Assembly: GCF_002743255.1 (NCBI RefSeq)
Contig: NZ_PDYY01000009.1
Coordinates: 1-64,000 of the forward strand
Length of the DNA stretch: 64,000 nt
DNA from: Sporosarcina sp. P2
GTDB lineage: Bacteria > Bacillota > Bacilli > Bacillales_A > Planococcaceae
Reading direction: 5' to 3'
The notes below the pieces were generated by a model, which made no database searches, was not told the origin of the DNA, and saw nothing but the letters and a program-made list of their open reading frames with translations. A program made the translations under genes and the position numbers. Shown here in pieces: positions 9,571 to 18,498 of this stretch. Position 1 is the first letter of the stretch. Each line of letters starts with the position of its first letter.

Positions 9571-10461
9571 ATGAAAGATGCGCAGTTTGCGTTAGAAGAT
9601 TATGTGCACTTTTTAACAGTTGAAAGACAATTAGCCCAAAATACGGTGAAGTCGTATCAACGCGACCTGATAGCCTATATACGTTTTATCGCGAGTTTAA
9701 ACTTAGAAACTGTTAATTCTATCGAACGCGCGATGGTTCTACAGTATTTGCAGGAGTTGAAAGATAGTGGTAAATCTAGTCGTACCCTTTCCCGGCACAT
9801 TTCCTCCATTCGTTCATTCCATCAATTTTTAGTGAGAGAACAAATCACGACACATGATTGCACAATTCATATCGAATTGCCTAAAATCGAACAAAAGTTG
9901 CCAGATGTCCTCTCTATACCCGAGATTGAACGATTGATCCAGGCCGTTGATGGCAATACTTCACAAGGTATGCGCGATATTGCATTGCTTGAATTGTTAT
10001 ATGGGACTGGAATGCGGGTAAGTGAATTGATAGCGATTGATTTGGCTGATCTTCATTTGACCATGGGTTTTGTGCGGGTATTTGGAAAAGGTAGCAAAGA
10101 GCGAATAGTACCACTTGGACGTTCTGCAATCGATGCCTGTACGTTGTATTTAAATGAGGGGCGTCCTAAGTTCGTCAGTGATACGGAAGCCTTGTTCCTC
10201 AACATGCATGGCAGACGGCTGACGAGACAAGGCTGTTGGAAGATCTTGAAAGAAGCAGGAGTGAAGGCGGGAATTCAGAAAGTCATTTCACCGCATTTAT
10301 TGCGTCACTCATTTGCCACACATTTGATTGAAAATGGGGCTGACTTGCGCGCCGTTCAGGAAATGCTCGGACATGCCGATATTTCCACAACGCAACTTTA
10401 CACGCATGTCAGCAAAAAACGCTTGAAAGATGTCTACAGTCAATATCATCCGAGAGCGTAA
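9571..10461 (+). CDS. xerD: Site-specific tyrosine recombinase XerD
   Basis: Resolves chromosome dimers at dif together with XerC/CodV. The 296-aa protein has an N-terminal SAM-like DNA-binding domain (about 1-90) and a C-terminal catalytic domain with all active residues visible: Arg in GTGMRVSEL (about 149), Lys in GKGSKER, His-x-x-Arg in HLLRHSFATHL, His in MLGHADI and the nucleophilic Tyr in TTQLYTH (about 277). RBS GAAAGGAGG is just upstream. Position directly after fur matches B. subtilis ripX/xerD; B. subtilis yqzK between them is absent here. Confidence 0.96.
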   Translation: MKDAQFALEDYVHFLTVERQLAQNTVKSYQRDLIAYIRFIASLNLETVNSIERAMVLQYLQELKDSGKSSRTLSRHISSIRSFHQFLVREQITTHDCTIHIELPKIEQKLPDVLSIPEIERLIQAVDGNTSQGMRDIALLELLYGTGMRVSELIAIDLADLHLTMGFVRVFGKGSKERIVPLGRSAIDACTLYLNEGRPKFVSDTEALFLNMHGRRLTRQGCWKILKEAGVKAGIQKVISPHLLRHSFATHLIENGADLRAVQEMLGHADISTTQLYTHVSKKRLKDVYSQYHPRA

Positions 10462-10485
10462 ACTACTATTACTGGAGGTTTTTAT

Positions 10486-11679
10486 ATGAAGAAATTTCGT
10501 TATAACCGTATTCATTTAATCGTACTTGACTCAGTAGGGATCGGTGAAGCACCTGATGCTGAAGCTTTTGGTGATGTTGGCGCTAATACGCTTGGACATA
10601 TCGGTGAAGAGATGGATGGACTGAACCTACCAAACTTGGAACGTCTCGGTCTGGCGAATATTGCACCGATTAAAGGACTTGCACCTCAAAAAGAAGCGCA
10701 AGGATATTACACAAAAATGCAAGAAGCATCTGTCGGTAAAGATACGATGACAGGTCACTGGGAAATCATGGGCTTGCGTATCGATGATGCATTCAAAGTG
10801 TATCCAAATGGTTTTCCAAAAGAATTAATAGATGAATTGGAGTTGAAAACGGGTAGAAAAATCATCGGAAATAAACCAGCAAGCGGTACGGAAATCATCG
10901 AAGAACTAGGCGAAGAGCATATGAAGACAGGCGCTCTCATTGTTTACACGTCTGGTGACCCTGTACTGCAAATTGCTGCACATGAAGAAATTATTTCGAT
11001 TGAAGAGCAATATCGGATTTGTGAAATTGCCAGAGAACTTACGTTGCAACCTGAATTTTTAGTAGGTCGCGTGATTGCACGTCCGTTTATTGGGGAACCG
11101 GGTACATTTACTCGAACTACAAATCGTCATGATTATGCATTGAAGCCATTTGGGAAAACGGTAATGAATGAATTGCAGGATAAAGGCTTTGACGTAATCG
11201 CCATCGGTAAAATTGCTGATATTTACAATGGTGAGGGCGTGACGGAAGCAGTCCGGACAACAGGAAACATGGACGGTGTAGATAAGCTAGTTTCGGTGAT
11301 GGAAAAAGAGTTTGAAGGCCTCAGTTTCGTTAATCTCGTAGACTTTGATGCATTATATGGTCACCGTCGCGATCCGATTGGTTACGGTAAGGCACTTGAA
11401 GAATTTGATGCACGTTTGCCTGAAATTATCGATGCCATGCAACCAGACGATTTACTGATCATCACAGCAGACCACGGGAATGACCCGGTTCATGAAGGAA
11501 CGGATCATACAAGAGAATATGTACCGTTACTCGTCTATTCCCCTTCAAATAAAGGAGCAGGGCAATTGCCCATCCGTAAAACGTTCTCTGACGTCGGAGC
11601 GACAATTGCCGAGAACTTCCAAGTAGAAATGCCTGAACATGGTGAGAGTTTCTTGTCTGCATTGGTGAAGGAGGACTAA
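10486..11679 (+). CDS. deoB: Phosphopentomutase
   Basis: Interconverts (deoxy)ribose 1-phosphate and 5-phosphate, joining nucleoside breakdown to the pentose phosphate pathway (B. subtilis name drm). The 397-aa alkaline-phosphatase-fold enzyme shows its metal ligands: [11 protein letters not shown] near the N-terminus, the phosphorylated Thr in [13 protein letters not shown] (about residue 87), and [11 protein letters not shown] plus [19 protein letters not shown] near the C-terminus. It is followed 4 bases later by pdp, so the pair works as a nucleoside catabolic operon. B. subtilis has pupG here instead. Confidence 0.97.
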   Translation: MKKFRYNRIHLIVLDSVGIGEAPDAEAFGDVGANTLGHIGEEMDGLNLPNLERLGLANIAPIKGLAPQKEAQGYYTKMQEASVGKDTMTGHWEIMGLRIDDAFKVYPNGFPKELIDELELKTGRKIIGNKPASGTEIIEELGEEHMKTGALIVYTSGDPVLQIAAHEEIISIEEQYRICEIARELTLQPEFLVGRVIARPFIGEPGTFTRTTNRHDYALKPFGKTVMNELQDKGFDVIAIGKIADIYNGEGVTEAVRTTGNMDGVDKLVSVMEKEFEGLSFVNLVDFDALYGHRRDPIGYGKALEEFDARLPEIIDAMQPDDLLIITADHGNDPVHEGTDHTREYVPLLVYSPSNKGAGQLPIRKTFSDVGATIAENFQVEMPEHGESFLSALVKED

Positions 11680-11683
11680 TTGT

Positions 11684-12985
11684 ATGCTGCGCATGGTAGA
11701 TATCATTGAAAACAAGCGAGACGGAAAAGAACTAACTAAAGAACAGATTGAGTTTTTTGTGATGGGTTATACAGATGGCTCAATCCCTGATTATCAGGCG
11801 AGTGCTTTCTTGATGGCCATTTACTTTAAGGGGATGACTACAGAAGAACAAAGCTATTTAACGATGGCCATGGCGGAGTCTGGTGATCAAATCGATTTAT
11901 CTGCAATTGAAGGAGTGAAGGTAGACAAACACTCAACGGGCGGAGTAGGAGATACTACGACACTGATCTTAGCACCACTTGTCGCAGCATGCGGTGTACC
12001 GGTTGCTAAAATGAGTGGTCGAGGACTAGGCCATACAGGTGGCACACTGGATAAGCTTGAAGCAATTGACGGCTTCCACGTAGAGATTTCAACGGAACAA
12101 TTTATTCAACAGGTCAATGATTTGAAGATCGCTGTAATTGGCCAAAGTGGTAATTTGACGCCAGCCGATAAAAAACTATATGCGTTGAGGGATGTCACAG
12201 CGACCGTCAACAGCATTCCGCTGATTGCAAGCTCTATCATGAGTAAAAAGCTAGCGGCGGGCGCAGATGCTATCGTATTAGACGTCAAGACAGGCGCGGG
12301 AGCCTTTATGAAAACAGTAGAAGAATCAAAACGACTGGCAGATGCCATGACTGCGATCGGAAATGAAGTGGGAAGAAACACAAGTGCTGTTATTTCGGAT
12401 ATGAGCCAACCACTAGGATTTGCTATAGGTAATGCACTTGAAGTAAGGGAAGCTATTGATACACTACAAGGAAAAGGTCCAGCCGATCTAACGGAGTTGT
12501 GTGTAGTTCTGGGTAGCAAGATGTTGCTTGCAGCGAATAAAGCAGAAACTGAAGAAGACGCACGCAAACAATTGCAGAACGTCGTAGAAAATGGTGACGC
12601 ACTGCGCTTGTTCGGCGAGTTAATCAAAGCACAAGGCGGCAACGAAAAAATTATAGAGAATACCAATCTATTGCCGCAAGCACAGTATCAAATTGAAGTT
12701 CCGGCTAGTAAAAGTGGCTATGTATCCATGATTGATGCCGATGAAATAGGCGTAGCTGCCATGCTTCTCGGCGCCGGTCGTGCAACAAAAGAAGACGTCA
12801 TAGATCTTGCGGTTGGGATTGTGCTGCGCAAGAAAATAGGTGACTTTGTAGAAATTGGGGAGACACTTGCTATTCTCCATGCAAACACGGAACAAGTGGA
12901 TGAATCGATCAAATTACTGCAAACTCATATGCATATCACAAAGGAAAAAACTGAAGCACCACCGCTTATACATTCCTTATACTGA
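11684..12985 (+). CDS. pdp: Pyrimidine-nucleoside phosphorylase
   Basis: Phosphorolyses uridine and (deoxy)thymidine to base plus (deoxy)ribose 1-phosphate, the substrate of the preceding phosphopentomutase. The 433-aa length and motifs are those of the type-II phosphorylase: the signature [16 protein letters not shown] (about residues 110-125), [13 protein letters not shown] and the [21 protein letters not shown] phosphate/substrate loop. The start at ATG 11684 has GGAGG 9 bases upstream; an in-frame ATG three codons later is too far from it. It is the last gene before a long noncoding gap and a terminator. Confidence 0.96.
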   Translation: MLRMVDIIENKRDGKELTKEQIEFFVMGYTDGSIPDYQASAFLMAIYFKGMTTEEQSYLTMAMAESGDQIDLSAIEGVKVDKHSTGGVGDTTTLILAPLVAACGVPVAKMSGRGLGHTGGTLDKLEAIDGFHVEISTEQFIQQVNDLKIAVIGQSGNLTPADKKLYALRDVTATVNSIPLIASSIMSKKLAAGADAIVLDVKTGAGAFMKTVEESKRLADAMTAIGNEVGRNTSAVISDMSQPLGFAIGNALEVREAIDTLQGKGPADLTELCVVLGSKMLLAANKAETEEDARKQLQNVVENGDALRLFGELIKAQGGNEKIIENTNLLPQAQYQIEVPASKSGYVSMIDADEIGVAAMLLGAGRATKEDVIDLAVGIVLRKKIGDFVEIGETLAILHANTEQVDESIKLLQTHMHITKEKTEAPPLIHSLY

Positions 12986-12988
12986 ATA

Positions 12989-13047
12989 AAAGCCATGTGC
13001 CTGAAGCACACCAAGAAATTGGTTCTTCCAGGGCGCATGGCTTTTTT
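12989..13047 (+). terminator. Terminator of the deoB-pdp operon
   Basis: AAAAGCCATG-T-GCCTG (from 12989) pairs with CAGG-GC-GCATGGCTTTTTT (to 13047) around a roughly 25-base loop with its own ACCAA/TTGGT pairing. It ends in TTTTTTG. Confidence 0.8.
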
Positions 13048-13490
13048 GTCGTTCATGTGTAAAAACAAATTCAACTGTACATACTCTTGTGTAGCTCGAG
13101 GTAGGAGCGTAGGAGAGGCTCGCTGTGAATTCAGTGCAAGGCTAACGGGTATCTTTAGCTAGTCAGTGAAGAATGTATATTCGTGTTATTCCAATTAAAC
13201 GCGGCACTTCAGTTGCTAGTAAGTGAAAGACAGCGAGTGCATAGAAGAGATCTAACTGCTTCGCACTTTCTCCAAAATGCCGTTCTTTGTGGCAGCGTTT
13301 TAGAGAGGTTAGCTTGAACGCTGTGAACCTATGGAAGGGTCCGCTTGGAACGTTGATTAATACTTACCAACCCATTTAATTTCTGTCACAACGTAAGAAG
13401 TTTTAGGGACAGCTGACTAGTTTTGTCAAAACTAAAGGATGACCGTTCTAAATGTGCGACAATGCCTTCATGAAGGAGGCGTATCTACAC
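13048..13490. other. Noncoding gap where B. subtilis has dacF
   Basis: About 440 bases with no credible gene. A stretch at 13212-13243 (CTAGTAAG...GCGAGTGCATA) recurs in inverted orientation at 31370-31394, suggesting an intergenic repeat family. No confident SigH box for the spoIIA operon was found by eye, although a promoter must lie here. Confidence 0.5.
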
Positions 13491-13844
13491 ATGTCAACTA
13501 TTACACAACTGGAAAATGGCATTGTCTTAATCACGCTAGCAGGAGAACTCGATAACCACGAAGCCAATCAAATTAGAGAAGAAGTATCTACCGCTATATT
13601 CACGGGAAAGACGCGTGCAATCATCTGGGACCTCTACCAACTAGGCTTCATGGACAGCGCAGGGATCGGACTTATTCTTGGAAGAATGCGCGATCTAGTT
13701 CCTGTTAACGGAGAAACGCTCATATTGAATCCATCTCCGACAATGCAGAAACTATTTCAATTTTCGGGTCTTGGTGATGTCGTCAGAATATGTACAGTCG
13801 AAGAAGCAATCGACGAAATCGGAGGGGTTGTACATGAAAAATGA
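13491..13844 (+). CDS. spoIIAA: Anti-sigma F factor antagonist
   Basis: A STAS-domain protein that, when dephosphorylated by SpoIIE in the forespore, binds SpoIIAB and frees SigF. The 117-aa product shows the regulated serine in GFMDSAGIGLILGR (about residue 57), the site phosphorylated by SpoIIAB. The start is ATG 13491, with AAGGAGG 11 bases upstream; the in-frame ATG at 13452 is not preceded by a site. The reading frame overlaps spoIIAB by 11 bases. It is the first gene of spoIIAA-spoIIAB-sigF-spoVAF. Confidence 0.95.
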   Translation: MSTITQLENGIVLITLAGELDNHEANQIREEVSTAIFTGKTRAIIWDLYQLGFMDSAGIGLILGRMRDLVPVNGETLILNPSPTMQKLFQFSGLGDVVRICTVEEAIDEIGGVVHEK

Positions 13845-14280
13845 AATGACCTTGTCGTTTCTAGCGATAGAACAAAATGAAGCACTTGCCAGAATGGCAC
13901 TCACCTGTTTTATTGCACCATTGGATCCGACACTGGAAGAAATTTCGGAATTTAAAACAATTGTTTCGGAAGCTGTTACGAATGCTATTATCCACGGTTA
14001 CGAATGCGATGGTAAAAGTATGGTGAAGATCCATGCGTCAATTGATGACCGCTCAGTTAAAATGACGGTCACAGATGAGGGAATGGGTATCTTTGACATT
14101 GAGCAAGCAATGGAGCCGATGTTTACGACCAAACCACAAATGGAGCGCTCCGGTATGGGCTTTACGATTATGGAAAGTTTCTCGGACGGTATCCGTGTAG
14201 ATTCTACCCTTGGAAATGGGACAATCGTGACATTTGAGAAGAATTTTTCTCCGGTCACAGAAGTAAGTAGAATGAGGTGA
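13834..14280 (+). CDS. spoIIAB: Anti-sigma F factor / serine kinase
   Basis: Binds and inhibits SigF and phosphorylates SpoIIAA. The 148-aa GHKL-type ATPase shows the N box IVSEAVTNAIIHGY (about residues 44-57), the G1 box DEGMGI and the G2 box RSGMGFTIMESF. The start chosen is ATG 13834, inside the end of spoIIAA, preceded by GGAGGGG; this gives the usual family N-terminus MKNEMTLSF. Its stop lies 3 bases before sigF, so the three proteins are made in a fixed ratio. Confidence 0.96.
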   Translation: MKNEMTLSFLAIEQNEALARMALTCFIAPLDPTLEEISEFKTIVSEAVTNAIIHGYECDGKSMVKIHASIDDRSVKMTVTDEGMGIFDIEQAMEPMFTTKPQMERSGMGFTIMESFSDGIRVDSTLGNGTIVTFEKNFSPVTEVSRMR

Positions 14281-14283
14281 CGT

Positions 14284-15072
14284 ATGGAAGCATCTGTTGA
14301 GAAGCAACACGCTCTATTGTCACAAGAAAAAATGCGAGAACTCATCAAAGAATCACAAGCGGGTGACAAAGAAGCTAGGCGAATGATGGTAGAAGGCAAT
14401 ACAAGACTTGTGTGGTCCATCGTTCAACGCTTTGCTTCGCGTGGTGCGGATTTAGAAGATTTATTTCAAATAGGCTGTATTGGCTTGATGAAATCAATAG
14501 ATAAGTTCGATTTATCCTATGAGGTGAAGTTTTCAACGTATGCTGTACCGATGATTGTGGGAGAAATACAACGTTATTTACGTGATGATGGAATGGTGAA
14601 AGTAGGCCGTACCATTCGTGAGTTAAGTTATAAAATTCGTCATGCAACCGATGATTTCTTTAAGAAAAATGGACGTTCACCCTCCATTTCAGAAATGGCG
14701 GAAATATTAGAAGTAAAACAAGAAGATATTATCCTAGCCTCTGATGCGCTCCGTGATCCTGCCTCGTTGCATGAACAATTGTATGAGAGTGACGGAGACA
14801 GCCTGACGTTAATGGATCAACTGCGAGACGATAGATCAGAGAGGGTATTCGACCATATTCCGTTACGGGATGTCATTACTCGGTTGAATAAACGTGATCA
14901 GACGATCATTTATATGCGCTATTATTTAGATTACACACAAAGTGATATTGCGAAACGTATTGGAATATCACAAGTACAAGTATCACGGTTGGAAAAGAAA
15001 ATTCTAGCTCAAATGAAAACATGGATGGGCGCAGATGCCGAAGAAGCGCTCGAGAAGGTGAGGAGACCGTAA
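14284..15072 (+). CDS. sigF: RNA polymerase sigma-F factor (SpoIIAC)
   Basis: The first forespore-specific sigma factor. The 262-aa protein has sigma70 regions 2 (DLEDLFQIGCIGLMKSIDKF and FSTYAVPMIVGEIQRYLRDD, about 55-105), 3 (about 115-160) and 4 (RDQTIIYMRYYLDYTQSDIA...VQVSRLEKK, about 205-245). Activity is set by the two upstream proteins. It is followed one base later by spoVAF. Confidence 0.97.
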   Translation: MEASVEKQHALLSQEKMRELIKESQAGDKEARRMMVEGNTRLVWSIVQRFASRGADLEDLFQIGCIGLMKSIDKFDLSYEVKFSTYAVPMIVGEIQRYLRDDGMVKVGRTIRELSYKIRHATDDFFKKNGRSPSISEMAEILEVKQEDIILASDALRDPASLHEQLYESDGDSLTLMDQLRDDRSERVFDHIPLRDVITRLNKRDQTIIYMRYYLDYTQSDIAKRIGISQVQVSRLEKKILAQMKTWMGADAEEALEKVRRP

Positions 15073-15073
15073 T

Positions 15074-16531
15074 TTGACCGATACACTATTTACGTCCATA
15101 CGAGAAGGGGAAAGGTGGTTCATCAACCAGTTTGGCAAAGACGAAACATATGATGCGACTAAACGGTTGATCCACCTATGGGATAAAGAAATACTTCTTC
15201 TGTATATGAACGGTTTAGTGGATGGAGTGGTCTTAACAACTTTAATGACAGAAATGCAGTATCGTAATGATTTATATACTAGTGAAGATGTGGAAAACAT
15301 TGACCGTGCAATGATGGATTATTTTCCGTATCATTCGGTGGAAATCGTCAAGGATGAAGATCAACTCGCGAAAGTTATTTTAAGTGGGTTAGCTGTATTC
15401 ATTATGAAAGATGGTTTCACATTCGCACTTGATGTGCGGTCATACCCAGGCAGAAATCCTGAAGAACCTGATACGGAAAAAGTCATACGAGGCTCAAGAG
15501 ACGGTTTTACGGAAAACATCCTGACGAACACCGCATTAGTTCGAAGACGTTTACGTACAACGGAACTACGATTTGAAATGCATGAGACGTCCGTAAAAGG
15601 CAAAACGGACATTGCCATTGCCTTCATGAAAGGCGCCGCTAATGAAGGGCATTTAAATTTTGTGCGGGAGCGACTGGATGCATTGAAAACTGATGGCTTG
15701 ACGATGACCGATAAATCACTCGAGGAATTTCTATTTAAACAAGGATTTCATCCGATGCCGTTCGTTCGGTATACGGAACGTGCGGATATATGTGCGGCGC
15801 ATTTACTCGAAGGACATATTGCGATCATCGTGGATACGTCTCCTTCCGTCATTTTAGTACCTGTTACGCTTGTGCATCATCTGCAACATGCGGAAGAATA
15901 TAGACAAGCGCCTTTGATAGGTACTTTCATCCGGATGGTGCGCTTCATAGGGACATTTTTAAGTCTAGTGATGTTGCCGTTTTGGTATTTGATGTCAGTC
16001 GAAAATCAATTCGTTCCAGAAGCAATCAAGTATATCGGTCCGAATGAATGGGGAGAAGTTCCGTTATTTGTCCAATTGTTAATAGCTGATGTCGGTATAG
16101 AAGTGTTGCGGATGGCCGCAATCCATACACCTACACCGCTGTCGACCGCGATGGGACTCGTTGCTGCTATCGTCATTGGGCAAGTGGCGATTGACGTAGG
16201 CTTGTTCTCTTCGGAAGTGGTTTTATACGTGGCGGTCAGTGCTATTTTAACATTTGCCATTCCGTCATTTGAATTAAGTATTACGACAAAAGTGTTCAGG
16301 GTTTTCTTGTTAGTTTCCACAGCGTTACTAGGGGCCCCGGGCTTTTTCATAGCACTTGCTGTAATTTACTATTATTTATGTTCATTAAAACCGATGGATG
16401 TGCCATATTTGTGGCCGTTCACTCCATTCTTCCCGAAAGCTTTGTTGCGTGTGTTGATTCGTTTCCCTATGACAATCGACGATCCACGGCCGTTTATCAC
16501 GGAATCGCCGAACCGTGATAGAATGTCATAG
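15074..16531 (+). CDS. spoVAF: GerA-family spore protein SpoVAF
   Basis: A 485-aa protein of the GerA/SpoVAF family, located in the spore inner membrane and linked to germination. A hydrophilic N-terminal domain (about 1-285) precedes five to six membrane helices (about 290-450). The motifs PSVILVPVTLVHHLQHAEEY and TPLSTAMGLVAAIVIGQVAIDVG are those of the family. The start is TTG at 15074, one base after the sigF stop, with GGTGAGGAG about 10 bases upstream. In B. subtilis spoVAA-AB-AC-AD-AE lie between sigF and spoVAF; here only the last gene of that operon is present, just before lysA as usual. Confidence 0.9.
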   Translation: MTDTLFTSIREGERWFINQFGKDETYDATKRLIHLWDKEILLLYMNGLVDGVVLTTLMTEMQYRNDLYTSEDVENIDRAMMDYFPYHSVEIVKDEDQLAKVILSGLAVFIMKDGFTFALDVRSYPGRNPEEPDTEKVIRGSRDGFTENILTNTALVRRRLRTTELRFEMHETSVKGKTDIAIAFMKGAANEGHLNFVRERLDALKTDGLTMTDKSLEEFLFKQGFHPMPFVRYTERADICAAHLLEGHIAIIVDTSPSVILVPVTLVHHLQHAEEYRQAPLIGTFIRMVRFIGTFLSLVMLPFWYLMSVENQFVPEAIKYIGPNEWGEVPLFVQLLIADVGIEVLRMAAIHTPTPLSTAMGLVAAIVIGQVAIDVGLFSSEVVLYVAVSAILTFAIPSFELSITTKVFRVFLLVSTALLGAPGFFIALAVIYYYLCSLKPMDVPYLWPFTPFFPKALLRVLIRFPMTIDDPRPFITESPNRDRMS

Positions 16532-16617
16532 GACGATTTAGACATTCCGCATGTCGTTGCCACTTCCCGTCTTTTTGTGATAAAGTTATCTGAAAGAATT
16601 CGGGAGGGGTATGGGAC

Positions 16618-17943
16618 ATGCATCTTTATGGAACACAGGCAGTGAATGAAAACGGTCATCTGACAATCGGTGGAGTGGACGTTTCAGAACTGGCTACACA
16701 ATACGGAACACCGGTTATGGTCTATGATACAGAGTTATTCAAAGAGCGTGCGCAGGCATTTAAAGAAACTTTTGAAAAAAAAGATATTAAAGCACAAGTT
16801 GCGTATGCGAGTAAAGCCTTTTCTTCAATCGCGATTTATCAACTGGCAGAACAGCAAGGATTGTCTCTTGATGTTGTTTCAGGTGGAGAATTGTATACGG
16901 CTGTAGCCGCAGGATTCCCACGTGAGCGGATTCATTTCCATGGCAATAATAAAAGCAGAGAAGAACTAGTATATGCATTTGAAGAGAAAATTGGATGCAT
17001 CGTAGTCGACAATTTCTTAGAAATCGACATGATCAAAGAAATTGCGGACGAGCGAAAGCAAACAATGAATGTCTTAATCCGTGTAACACCGGGCATTGAA
17101 GCACATACACACGACTATATTACTACAGGTCAGGAAGATTCAAAGTTTGGTTTTGATTTGAAAAATGGTCAAACGAATCAAGCATTCCTAGTTTTGCACG
17201 ATCATCAATATATTCATTTCCTTGGCATGCATTGTCATATAGGCTCGCAGATTTTTGAAACCGATGCATTCAAATTTGCAGCAGAAGTGTTGATGGAAAG
17301 AATGGTTGAGTGGCGAAAGAATTATCAATTTATCTGTCCGGTCTTAAATCTGGGTGGAGGATTTGGTATTCGCTATACTGAAGAAGATACGCCGCTTGAG
17401 CCAGCTGTCTATGTAGAGGAAATGGCAGATGTAGTGAAAAAGATGGCAGAGGAATATGAATATCCAATTCCTGAAATTTGGATTGAACCCGGCCGCTCGC
17501 TTGTCGGAGATGCAGGAACGACCATTTATTCTGCTGGCAGCACGAAAGTTGTGCCGGGTGTCCGTACATACGTAGCAGTAGATGGCGGAATGTCTGATAA
17601 TATTCGCCCGGCTTTATATGACGCGCACTATTCTAGTGCACTTGCGAACCGGATGAACGAACCACATGACCAGCAATGGACAGTTGCAGGGAAGTGCTGT
17701 GAGTCAGGTGATAAGTTAATTGAAAAAGCCCATTTGCCCAAAGTGGAAACCGGTGATTTACTAGCTGTCTTTTGTACAGGAGCCTACACGTACTCCATGG
17801 CCAGCAATTATAACCGTTTGCCTCGACCTGCCGTTGTCTTTGTAGAAAAAGGGCAACATCAGTTAGTGGTAAGACGCGAAACTTACGAAGACATCATTAA
17901 ATTAGACCTTCCGTTGCAATCAGATGTGAAGGAGAGTTTCTGA
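16618..17943 (+). CDS. lysA: Diaminopimelate decarboxylase
   Basis: Converts meso-diaminopimelate to L-lysine, the last step of lysine synthesis. The 441-aa PLP enzyme is a type-III fold: the PLP lysine is in VAYASKAFSS (about residue 61), the phosphate-binding Gly loop in LNLGGGFGIRY, and the active-site Cys/Glu in AGKCCESGDK. The ribosome-binding site GGGAGGGG is 8 bases before ATG 16618. The stop overlaps by one base the start of a 36-aa membrane ORF. Confidence 0.97.
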   Translation: MHLYGTQAVNENGHLTIGGVDVSELATQYGTPVMVYDTELFKERAQAFKETFEKKDIKAQVAYASKAFSSIAIYQLAEQQGLSLDVVSGGELYTAVAAGFPRERIHFHGNNKSREELVYAFEEKIGCIVVDNFLEIDMIKEIADERKQTMNVLIRVTPGIEAHTHDYITTGQEDSKFGFDLKNGQTNQAFLVLHDHQYIHFLGMHCHIGSQIFETDAFKFAAEVLMERMVEWRKNYQFICPVLNLGGGFGIRYTEEDTPLEPAVYVEEMADVVKKMAEEYEYPIPEIWIEPGRSLVGDAGTTIYSAGSTKVVPGVRTYVAVDGGMSDNIRPALYDAHYSSALANRMNEPHDQQWTVAGKCCESGDKLIEKAHLPKVETGDLLAVFCTGAYTYSMASNYNRLPRPAVVFVEKGQHQLVVRRETYEDIIKLDLPLQSDVKESF

Positions 17944-18053
17944 TGAAAAAGAAAAATGTCATTCTTTTCGTTTCAATTGTTGCGATGGCTATAATTTGGG
18001 GAGTCATCTATTGGTATTTTGTTGTTCCTGTAATTGATCCGCGTTATAAATAA
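17943..18053 (+). CDS. Small single-span membrane protein downstream of lysA (36 aa)
   Basis: The ORF starts at ATG 17943, sharing one base with the lysA stop (TGATG), with AAGGAGAG about 8 bases upstream. Its product is a Lys-rich start (MKKKN), one hydrophobic span of about 24 residues (VILFVSIVAMAIIWGVIYWYF), and a short polar tail ending PVIDPRYK. Translational coupling, a ribosome-binding site and the membrane-protein layout suggest it is real. The function is unknown and I do not recognise a family. Confidence 0.6.
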   Translation: MKKKNVILFVSIVAMAIIWGVIYWYFVVPVIDPRYK

Positions 18054-18123
18054 TGCGCGAGTTGAAGAAAACGGTGTAATGGTGTAAACTGTACAAAGGA
18101 TTTCTGAAAAGAAGGGGTTACTA

Positions 18124-18498
18124 TTGAATCTTATTCGATTTAAGAAGGCACAAGAGAAAATTGCTATGGGCTTTTTATCTTATATCCCTAGTGAGAAGAT
18201 GTTATGCAAATTACAAGAGACTGTTCAGCAATATCTGTGTGACGAACAGTGGCAGCTATTTCTTTACAAAGAAGCAGAAGATTACATCGGATTAATAGGG
18301 GTAGAAGTCAACGACCATGACAAGGTGTACACTATTCAGCATATTTCGGTCAACCCATCTTTTCGTGGAGAAGGAATTGCCTTTAAGATGGTGAAGGAAT
18401 TGCAGGAGATCTATCCAGGATACGGCTGTAAAAGCACGGACTTTACAGAGCCATTTATACAAAGTTGTTTAAGAAAAGAAGAAGGCGCAGATCTTTAA
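18124..18498 (+). CDS. ribT: GNAT-like protein RibT
   Basis: A 124-aa single-domain acetyltransferase-fold protein. The acetyl-CoA binding region is seen as ISVNPSFRGEGIAFKMVKEL (about residues 78-97), with the R/Q-G-x-G/A motif as RGEGIA. The N-terminal LIRFKKAQEKIAMGFLSYIPSEK agrees with remembered B. subtilis RibT, the last gene of the riboflavin operon, whose substrate is not established. Here it stands alone: no ribD, ribE, ribA or ribH is nearby. The start is TTG at 18124, with AAGGGG 6 bases upstream. It overlaps the convergent ypuF gene by 4 bases at the stops. Confidence 0.85.
   Translation: MNLIRFKKAQEKIAMGFLSYIPSEKMLCKLQETVQQYLCDEQWQLFLYKEAEDYIGLIGVEVNDHDKVYTIQHISVNPSFRGEGIAFKMVKELQEIYPGYGCKSTDFTEPFIQSCLRKEEGADL

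Noticed and set aside
12106-12666. 186-codon open frame on the minus strand inside pdp
   Set aside because: Fully antisense to a strongly conserved enzyme gene, no ribosome-binding site and a product without recognisable domains.
13048-13490. Decayed dacF in the gap before spoIIAA
   Set aside because: No penicillin-binding motif or long interrupted frame could be read in either strand.
13998-14420. 140-codon minus-strand frame spanning spoIIAB and sigF
   Set aside because: Lies wholly within two confirmed sporulation genes and crosses their boundary; not coding.
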